A stretch of 64,000 bases of DNA from Ilex aquifolium. Its lineage: Eukaryota; Streptophyta; Magnoliopsida; Aquifoliales; Aquifoliaceae. Location: the NCBI GenBank assembly GCA_951799425.1, contig OX637405.1, forward strand, positions 16,651,089 to 16,715,088, read 5' to 3'. Under the pieces are notes generated by a model. That model did not search any database. It was not told the origin of the DNA and worked only from the letters and a program-made list of their open reading frames with translations. Positions 55,972 through 64,000 of the stretch are shown here, piece after piece. Position 1 is the first letter of the stretch. Each line of letters starts with the position of its first letter. Both the position numbers and the translations under genes were made by a program.

Positions 55972-56245
55972 ATGGCTGATAGATCTCCTGAAGTCGAGGT
56001 CCGATCTCGCCAAGTCGAAGACACTAACGAAATCGGAGATCTAGGAGATGTGGGAGATGTGGGAGAGGCGATGGACAATTTTCCAGTGGTTGACGTCATA
56101 AATACCCAGGCTACTGGGCTTGAGGCTCCCCTGCTCCTTCCAAGCCCAGCTATGAGACCCAAGAAATCTCAAAAGAGATGATACGAGACCCAAGAAATCT
56201 CGAAAGAGACGATCTCGGAAGGGCGTAGCTTGGACCCCCAGCACT
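55972..56245 (+). pseudogene. Gypsy-type gag, N-part
   Basis: The frame starting at 55972 reads MADRSPEVEVRSRQ and an acidic stretch, ending at a TGA at 56179. The sequence then repeats: the 32 bp at 56153-56184 (starting gagacccaagaaatctc) recur at 56185-56216, so the TGA may stem from the duplication. The reading is cut at 56251 by a Tekay-like LTR and continues at 61827. It is not functional. Confidence 0.5.
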
Positions 56246-57071
56246 ATAGGTGTAAAACCTAGAAAAATTAAAACTTAATTAAAAAGGACAAAACGGTAAT
56301 AAGTTGTTACGGTGCAGATTAAAAACTCAAATTTTTCTAGAATTCGGATGACGAAACGGACCTCACCATTAGATTCGTATAGCTGATTAGTAGTTAAAAT
56401 TAGCATATTACTATGCCTTTTTTAAGACTAATTATACTTTGATGGAGTTTGAATGATGACATTTCATGACATAAATTGTACAAGGGCCCAAAGGTAATGA
56501 ATATCACACTTTCATGCAACACCAGCATGTTTTGGAAGAAAATTGGAGAAGCTTGAAATAAGGCAAGAACGTTTGAATGTCAATCCACGTTCGAACATTT
56601 TCTTGAATTATTTGAAGACCAGACTGCTAAAGTGCTGATACATGGTGTGTTGCAGCTAGGAAGGAAAACATAGAGGCACTTGAGTGTCACGTTCGAACGC
56701 AAAACAACATTCGAACATTGTCCTGAATTATTGAGGACCAGGCTGTTGAGTGCAAGGGCAATGGTGCATGGCGTGTGAAAATTGCTCTCACAGAAGAGCA
56801 CAAGCCACTTCAGTAGGAGGTTCAAACTCCATCTGGCGTTCGAACGCCCATCAAGCAAAGACAGGAGACAACGCTCGAACGCCAGACAATGTTCGAACGT
56901 TGTCTCTAGGCATGCTGCAGAGTGATTGATTTCTATCCGGGCCTTGGGGCACTCACTTGGACTTTGAAGACCTTGTACTATTCCTTCACACTCCCTTGTC
57001 TCCTCCTCATTGCCTATAAATACTCCCATTTATGGGAGCTTCAAAGGGGAGAGCTTTAGACTTAGACTAGA

Positions 57072-58579
57072 TGATGAGAACCAAGGTGGGCTTACTCTTA
57101 AAGATCCTTTGCATGTCCAGATGGGCCAATTATAAGATCAAGAGCCAAGAAGATCAAGGAAGCAATGTAAGGATTGGTGCAATCCACTTGGGATGAAGCT
57201 AGTAAGAGCCCAACACTCAAGATGGGCTTGAAAGAAGGAGAACATGTTAGATAGGGCCTGTTGTTGTTAAGGCCTTCAATTTGTTTAAAAAAAAATTATT
57301 ATTAGTTTAGAATAAGTGGGCTTGAGGATGCTTAGCCCACATATGTCTTATTAATTTATTTAGACTCTTTTTAGGATTTGTTTCCTTAGTAGATTAGGAT
57401 TTGTTTCTTTAGCAGATTAGGATTTGTTTTTTTAGTAGATTATGATTTGTTTCCTTAGTAGATTAGGATTTTTAAGAATTTTTCTTGTAATGACCAGCCT
57501 ATAAATAGGCATTCAATCAATGAAAAAGGGGGACAATATATTGAATTTTAATTGTGAGTTGAGTTGAGTTTACTCCTCTTGTTTTTGATTGAACTTCTGT
57601 ACTTATCAAAGGTAAATCACAACCTTTGTGGCGTTCCTCCTTGTAATTTGGGTTCTTGAGACGAGTTCTTCAACGGGTCTAGATTTTAATATAATCTACG
57701 TTCTTGACACGAGTTCTCAACGGGTCTAGATTCTCCATCCATAGACCTGAGTTTGGCTTTCTTGGGTTGTCTTTCCAATATTGTTGTTGGGTCTCAAAGC
57801 AAGTCGATTGAGATTCACATCATTTGGTATCAGAGTAAGGTTTCCAACTAGGTCATATTCTATCCTTTTATTTCTTGCATATTTGATTCTAGGGCTTCAT
57901 TGTTCTAGGGTTACAAAAAAAAAAAAAAAGGGCTACCGAAATTCTTAGGGTTTTGTGGGGCTGCCGAAAATTTCATTGTTCTAGGGTTTGAGTTATTTTT
58001 AGGGTATTGTCTATTGTTTATTATTTAGTTTGTGATCAAATCAGTTGGTGAAAAAAAAAATTCGTCAAAAAAAAAAAAGAGGAGAAAATCCGAAAATAAT
58101 TTTTTTTTTTAGCCTTATCTTCAAAGGGGCTGCATACATCACATCATTTGGTATCAGAGCAAGGTTTCCAAACAGGGCATGCAACAACAATTTGAGCGGT
58201 TGAACTTGGAGTTTGGGGAAGTGAGGGATAGGATTGATCAGCAAGAAGCAACGATTAGAAATTTGCAAGGTGAAGATTCAAGGACGAATCTTTTTGAGAA
58301 AAGGGGGAATGATGAGAACCAAGGTGGGCCTACTCTTAAAGATCCTTTGCATGTCCAGATGGACCAATTACAAGATCAAGAGCCAAGAAGATCAAGGAAG
58401 CAATGCAAGGATTGGTGCAATCCACTTGGGATGAAGCTAGCAAGAGCCCAACACTCAAGATGGGCTTGAAAGAAGGAGAACATGTTAGATAGGGCCTGTT
58501 GTTGTTAAGGCCTTCAATTTGTTTAAAATATTTTTATTATTAGTTTAGAATAAGTGGGCTTGAGGATGCTTAGCCCAAA
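57072..58579 (+). mobile_element. Non-autonomous CRM-like mini-element, subfamily B
   Basis: LTR 57072-57822 (TGATGAGAACC to CATCA), PBS at 57825-57835, a leader with poly-A tracts, a second PBS copy at 58149-58160, a short gag start (58179 on, MQQQFERLNLEFGE), a purine tract (gagaaaaggggga, near 58297-58309) and a second LTR start at 58310 truncated at about 58579. Almost all of gag-pol is missing, so this is a short deletion derivative like a LARD. It would depend on a full-length relative. Confidence 0.8.
58361..58492 (+). other. Open polyprotein tail frame inside LTR B
   Basis: 44 codons in one phase including GPITRSRAKKIKEAMQ, then VQSTWDEASKS, and ending at TAG. It is not in phase with the short gag frame upstream (58179-58469), so it is not translated from this mini-element. 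It reflects the coding ancestry of the LTR. Confidence 0.75.
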
Positions 58580-61500
58580 AGATAGAAATCTAGAACTAGT
58601 TGTAGAGTTAGACTTAGATTTACATTTACTTGCATAGAGGAAGATAGACCATCTTTTGGTTGCGGTGGAAAACCTCCAAAAGTGACTAATTTTCTTCTAC
58701 TTTCATTATTAGTTTCATTTGCTTCCATTGTTTGAGCTTCCTTCTTCCCTTAGAGGAGTGAAACTCTTCTACTTTTCTAGAGTTTTACCAAAGCCGTGAA
58801 GGGTGTAACGTGATTCACTCATTCTTCGTCGAAGATCAGCTCCTTGTGTAGTGTGTTTTACCTTGTAACTCCTTTACTTGGAGGGATGAGCATCACTCCC
58901 TTTTCTAGCTTTACAAAAGTCATGAAGAATGAGTAGTTTCTCATTCACTGTTTAGTGAGAGGTGATGGTAATGTATAAATCATCCGGAAGTTAAATTTGT
59001 ACATTTCGTTTATGCTTAATGCTTTATATTTCACTTGTTTATTGAAGGATTGAATGCATCTAGCAAATCTAAGGTACTTTGTATAACCGTGAGTACTTTC
59101 TATGACACATATGACTCTTGACATAGAAAGACTCATTGGTTCAAGGCAAGTACCTCGGCTAGATCTTCATGACTGCATTTAAATCTTCACCATTATTGTG
59201 CTTCATTTAAAGAACGGAATACTAATGTCATGGTTGGATGCCTTGTAAAAACACTTACTTGTTTGTAGACGGGTTGAGTCTAGGCATAAACAATTCTTTT
59301 AAACTTCTACAAAGACATCGGAACCATGTTATTAATTCTCACAATCCATCTTTATCTTCTGATTAACTTCATGTTGACACGGTGGTTAATTGAGTTCCCA
59401 AGCACAAGTATAATAAACCGGATGGTTAACTACATGTTTAGATCCTCGAGTTAAAGAGTGACCGTTACATTTTGAGAACTTATTATATTTTGTCTAGAAA
59501 ATCCCCTTGGAAAGAATCTTATATTTTGTCCAGAAAAATCCCTAAACATCACAACTTTAAATCTCTTCACTGCGGCCTCTATCACTGCTTACTTCGAAAT
59601 ACCAACATTAGTTCCCTATGGATTCGACTCCGGACTGAACCAGATTATTACTACAACTTGACCGCCTGCACTTTGGTGTACACATTTCGGATCAAGTCAA
59701 TAGCTAAATCTAGCTATCCAGTCAGTTTTCGATGAATTCTGAGACAGGTAGATTTATCACGTTTTATGAGGTAATCAGGTGTCGCGAGACTAAAATAAAC
59801 GCGATCAGATTTTATTCGCAGAACCCCAAAAATAATTTAAAGTTAGTTCAATAAATATACTAAACTTAACGCGGGTTGAGATTTAATTGATTCGGGATAA
59901 AATTGGACTAATTAAAGTGGGACATGTGGCGCACTGGGAGCCAAGCATTTAAAGGGAAAAAAATCTGATCTTTCCCCATTCTTGGTCTGCATTTTGAGAG
60001 AGATAGATAGATAGAGAGAGAGAAGGAAAAAGCTCTTCAAGCTCCTCCATCTTTCTTCTTTGATCCGCAAAGGTCCAACCGTTGAATCGCTTTGGACCAA
60101 GAGTTAAAGTTTCTCTACATAACAAGAGCAACACAATTATTCCAAAGATCGTGTTTTTCTCCAAAATGTCAAAGACGGGAATTTAGGGCTAAAACTTGGA
60201 AGACTTGATTTTGGGTTCTTGGGACTTCTACTACGCGGGCTTATGCTACAAGAGGGAGGGTTCAATCCTATTTAGGTTTATTTCCAACCTAGAGTTGTGA
60301 TATGAAATGGGTAGGGTGATAGAGATGAATTCTCATGTATTAGCTCACAATTAGTGTAGCTAGAATATGAAAAATGTGTAGAATATGTTAAAACCATTTC
60401 TTGTTTGAATTGGATTTGATGAAATTGTTTGAATTGGGTTTGATAAAATGTATTGTTTGGGGCATGCTATCTGTTTACATAATTTTGCATACTAAGTGTG
60501 TGATAAAATGTTTAGAAATTCAAGTATGTTATTTGGATTGAAATCACATGTGACATTTTTGAGAATGTTGTAGAAAATGGACATGTTTATTATATGCTTT
60601 ATGATATGATGGACATAAAGATATGAATTGTAATTGCATATGCATGGGCAGCATCACATTCGTGGACATCTGACATGAGTGTGGGTGTGTGTGCATGTTT
60701 TTAGTCAAACACTATTCTTGATGGGTTAATACGTGAGTTCGGGAAAGTTGGACCTAGGTCTAGTTGAGTCGCACGAGTTTGAAATTGAAAAATGTGTTAG
60801 GGTTAGTAAAATGGGCTAGATTCTCTTTCGGGTGCAAAACCCGATAATTTTGGATACGCACTCCCGTTGGTATTGAGTCCATAAAGTATGTCGGTGTACG
60901 TGGAACCGTTGGTGGAAGTCTATAGATGTCGTTTCGGTTAGCCGACCGTTGGTGAAAGTCTATTAATACCTACCCCAAGAAAGACACAAGATTTTTATAA
61001 AATAGTCATTGGATGTTTAACATCAATGGCGGGGGCTTGGAATGCCTAGATGCATATGCATGGTATAGCATGTGTTATGGGAGCTAGTGAGAATACATTT
61101 TAGGTGTTGGACAGGTTCTAGCTGACGGCCCTCACTTTGGCCCATATTGACGATAGAGTCGGTTGTGGCTCTAAATCTTGGAATTGAAGACCTTGTATAA
61201 ATATTATATTTGGCCTTTTACATTTTGTAAAAGAAAACTTGTATTTTTACGAAGACTTGTAAGGGTACTTTATATTTGGACATAAAATTTCATTATGAAT
61301 GGATGTTGTATGAGTTTGTAGGGTTATAAGTTGAAATCTTGAGAAATTTGGGCCCCAGGTACAGGTACTGGTACTTATACTCACAGGTACCGGTACCACG
61401 CCGTCCGTGGGCCCAGGTACCGATAACAAGGATTATAAGTACCGGTACCTGACTTCCAAAGGGCTCAGGTACCGGTACTACTTACCACAAGTACCGGTAC

Positions 61501-61826
61501 CTTTTCTTAAAATTTGATTTTTTAATTTTATTACTTGCTAGCCTTCATATCTTGAGTTCTTTTCTTCGGATGATATTAATGGTTAAATTTTAAGTCCTAG
61601 ACTTTGGGATGTGGACCTTGAAATGGTTGTATGAATAATGTATGCACAAGTTATGTATTAGGTAGAGCTTACGTACAAATGAGACTCTACCCGAATTCCA
61701 TTTTGTTATGATCCCGGTGAATAGGGTGTAATGACATGGTATCGGGTTATACAGTATCCACAAATATTCCGCGGGTTGATGGGTGATCAACGAGTTGAGA
61801 AAAAACCCACAAATTTTGGGGCGCCA

Positions 61827-62580
61827 CAACTGAGGCTAATTCAAGTGTCTCAGATATCTCGGGACCCAATAAAGTCACCCCTCATCTTTTGGGTGCACTT
61901 TCTGCCAAATTTGGCTTTCCCAAGGGCATGCGTGTCTGGAGTCCTAGTGTGGACAACCGATATGACACCGTGCTCCCTAAGAAGACATGATTCTTCTTTG
62001 CTTCTTTTGAGAATGGTCCCAGATTCCCTATGCACCCTTTCCTTAAGTCTGTTCTTTAGCACTTCAATGTCTGTCCAGCTCAACTTTCTCCCAATTTCTG
62101 TGGTATTCTGGTAGGTCTTCTTTAAGAAGAACGGTTTGACTATCCCCCATTCGATCCCTCTACTCATGCATTTTTTCAACATCAAGTTTTCTCTTACTGA
62201 GGGATTTCTTTACATTTCGAAACGGATGAAGACCCAACATCTGATCACCGACCTCCCGAGCTCCCACAAGGGTTGAAAAAACCTCTTCTTCTTTGTGTAT
62301 GAAAAGGAGCGGAAGTTCAATTCGAGGGACACCTCTGACACGTTTCATGTACCTCAGGTTTGGTTAGGTTTAGACAATTTAGGTTAATCCCTGCCAAGGT
62401 GGTTTGGTTTGAGCTTCTCCTTATTTTGTCTCCTTCAACTTTTGATCCCTTCTTTGATTGTTCCAAGTATTCATGCTGAGCTTGACGTTGACGAGAGACT
62501 CCTCATCCGAGACCTCGAGGATTGTTAACCTAAGAAGTATACCGGGCTCCTTATGCCTTCGGTCCTTGCTAGGTGCGGCT
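61827..62580 (+). pseudogene. Gypsy-type gag, C-part
   Basis: Continuation of 55972-56245 after the nested insertions. Pieces in changing phases read FFFASFENGPRFPMHPFLKSVL, HFNVCPAQLSPNF and GILVG. These recall the conserved centre of the 'putative gypsy type transposon' domain family. Stops and phase changes are frequent. It is truncated by an A-type LTR at 62617. The family call is from memory of the motif and not from a search. Confidence 0.55.
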
Positions 62581-62616
62581 TCGGACCCGCGGAGGTTAGA
62601 GGTGAAGTTGTCGTAC

Positions 62617-63110
62617 TGATGTGAATACCCGCCAAAACAACGAGATCTAACAATGAAAAGGAACCCAAGATCGTTCTATGATCAGATTTGAATGATAGAC
62701 CTCGACCTGTTGTTTATGACAAACAAGAACCTTGGTATATATGACCTCGACCCGCTGTTTGTGTGAAACAAGAACCTTGGTATAAAGGAAGAAACCACAA
62801 ACGGTGTGGAAACCCGTTTGATAAGTTGCTGGTGAACGCCACGGAAAATCCCGATAAGTTCGTTTAGTTCTTCAAAGAACCGTAGAGAAAATACTCTCAA
62901 AATTTACTGAATAATGATCTACATTTTCATTGATTTAGACGCCTATTTATAGGCTGGCCATTACAAAAAAAATTCCTAATCTGCTAAGGAAACAAATCAT
63001 AATCTACTAATGAAACAAATCCTAATCTACTAATGAAACAAATCCTAATCTATTAAGGAAACAAATCCCAATCTACTAAGGAAACAAATCCTAGTAGGAG
63101 TTTATATTTT
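62617..63110 (-). repeat. CRM-like LTR, subfamily A, truncated
   Basis: TGATGTGAATACCCGCC start in + coordinates, which is the U5 end, followed by the U5 and TATA regions (near 62945) and five 23-bp units (about 62985-63095). It breaks at about 63110 before the tail frame. Confidence 0.8.
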
Positions 63111-63203
63111 GACCAAAAAATATGACTTGTTCCAGAAATTCTAGAAATTAAAAAAATACCCCTAACTCTAAAAAATATTAAATGGACATATAAAATACTA
63201 ATA

Positions 63204-63945
63204 CTAGCAAATTGACTTAAAATAAGAATCAAAATACAGTAATGCAAGGTTCCATATGGATCTTTGTCTTGATGGACATTCAATTTCATTATCTTTCACA
63301 TCTTCGAATTTGTGTTTCCTTGAGCATCTTATGGATTGCATCGTTCTCCCCTGGTTAGAGAAAACTCGTCCTCGAGTTTTAAAGTGTTGCAGTATGAAAG
63401 TCCAAAAACTTTGAACTTGTATATGTAGCTGTCTCTGAGAAGCTTTAAGATGATGTCTCATTTTCTTCTCTAATTGAGGGAACAAAGAAAAAATTTGAAT
63501 ATTGATCCCCTTGATTATGTCGTTGAAATTTTTTTGGAATGATAAAATCAATTGGTGGAGCAAAGTGGATAGAAAGAAGCATTCGTGACCCTTCATGTAG
63601 ATCCTTGAAAGATGCAAACAAATCAAGCTCTGGGAACATCATTGTTGCTGGTTGAAAGTCATTAATGGGAACAATTTCACCGGGCAACACCTCTAGCACT
63701 ATTTCAAAGCTCTTAGGTGGTAATGTACTCATCTCTAAAGGCTCATTTGATTCAATACTAGTTGCTGGATTTTCCATCTTGTCAGGCTCCACAAAAAAAT
63801 TGTTTGGATATTCACTTTTTACCTTAGCCTCTGGACAAGTGAGTAACGTAGTTGCTTGGGATTGTGTTGATTCTTCTACTTGATCTTGAATTATTCGATC
63901 AGTTGTTGCTTGGGGCTGCTTTTGACGAATCTTCTCTAATTGCAC
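63204..63945 (-). pseudogene. Unclassified retroelement-like reading frame
   Basis: Frame 63945-63445 is 166 codons long with PGEIVPINDFQPA and FAPPIDFIIPKKFQRHNQGDQYSN, then a stop. A second phase continues to about 63204. Downstream on the - strand, actcgaggacgagttttc and a ggggagaacgatgcaat stretch near 63350 look like the end of a plant gypsy polyprotein followed by a purine tract. I do not recognise the domain. It could also be a diverged host-derived sequence, and its 5' end may lie beyond the window. Confidence 0.4.
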
Positions 63946-64000
63946 AGTAGAATCTAAATAATTTTGAGTTTTACCCCTTTGCGAAGAAGAAACCTTTATA

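Larger units (their letters stand above)
56384..59699 (+). mobile_element. LTR of an unclassified Ty3/gypsy element, carrying a smaller element
   Basis: TG at 56384 and CA at 59699, flanked by exact ATAGC copies (56379-56383 and 59700-59704). The left part has CGTTCGAACG-type dyads (56578-56900) and resembles the start of the Athila-type LTRs (catattactatgcc). The right part ends with a gattcgactccgg..gaccgcctgcac stretch typical of U5 ends in this wider group. No PBS or coding region of its own is seen. A B-type mini-element (57072-58579) interrupts it. Confidence 0.8.
56251..61826 (+). repeat. Tekay-like LTR split by a nested insertion
   Basis: Starts TGTAAAACCTAG at 56251. 56251-56383 and 59705-61826 together form an LTR of about 2.25 kb once 56384-59699 and one duplicated pentamer are removed. 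It ends GGGGCGCCA. A GGTACCGGTACC cluster is at about 61365-61500. It has no internal element sequence on either side, so it acts as a solo LTR inside gag. No clean target duplication was found at its outer ends. Confidence 0.8.

Overview
This is a stretch of a flowering plant nuclear genome, probably a eudicot. It holds one recognisable host gene, an intronless presenilin of 450 codons at 52264-53616 on the + strand. Most of the rest is Ty3/gypsy LTR retrotransposon sequence, almost all broken, nested and truncated. I cannot name the species. No rRNA gene, tRNA gene or CRISPR array was seen; the tRNA-like stretches are primer binding sites (PBS).

Five repeat groups recur. (1) A CRM-like chromovirus group with 0.75-0.88 kb LTRs that begin TGATG and end CATCA, in two LTR subfamilies called A and B here, with an initiator-Met PBS and no chromodomain seen. 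(2) A Tekay/Del-like group with LTRs of about 1.6-2.8 kb beginning TGTAAAACC and ending near GGGGCGTCA, with a chromodomain remnant. (3) An Athila-like group with an Asp-tRNA PBS and LTRs of about 1.7-2.4 kb. (4) A gag resembling the 'putative gypsy type transposon' family. (5) A small complete TRIM element.

Layout. 1-6.1 kb: a Tekay-like LTR split by a CRM-like element (707-5320) whose two outer ends are the same LTR start in opposite orientation. 6.1-12.8 kb: Tekay-like gag/protease, an A-type LTR, an Athila gag piece, a chromodomain remnant and a Tekay-like LTR carrying the TRIM. 12.8-21.4 kb: an Athila-like element on the - strand. 21.4-35.6 kb: a CRM-like element whose two halves now lie on opposite strands because a segment of about 12.8 kb (21399-34195) appears inverted; inside it are a solo B LTR and a head-to-head pair of LTRs (30312-31955). 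35.6-47.0 kb: CRM-like LTR/leader/gag debris, an Athila-type LTR with an internal tandem duplication, and a Tekay-like gag with its 2.66 kb LTR. 47.0-52.2 kb: MITE-like DNA, another Tekay-like LTR and a fold-back element ending about 220 bp before the presenilin ATG. 52.3-54.5 kb: presenilin and its flank. 54.5-64 kb: a gypsy-type gag split by a four-level nest, then a truncated A LTR and an unclassified reading frame.

The observations I rate highest are two insertions with inverted LTR termini, each flanked by a perfect 5-bp duplication (707-5320 and 30312-31955); the reciprocal inversion; a conserved polyprotein tail encoded inside the LTRs; and diversified palindrome clusters at a constant place in the long LTRs. 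All coordinates and comparisons were made by eye.
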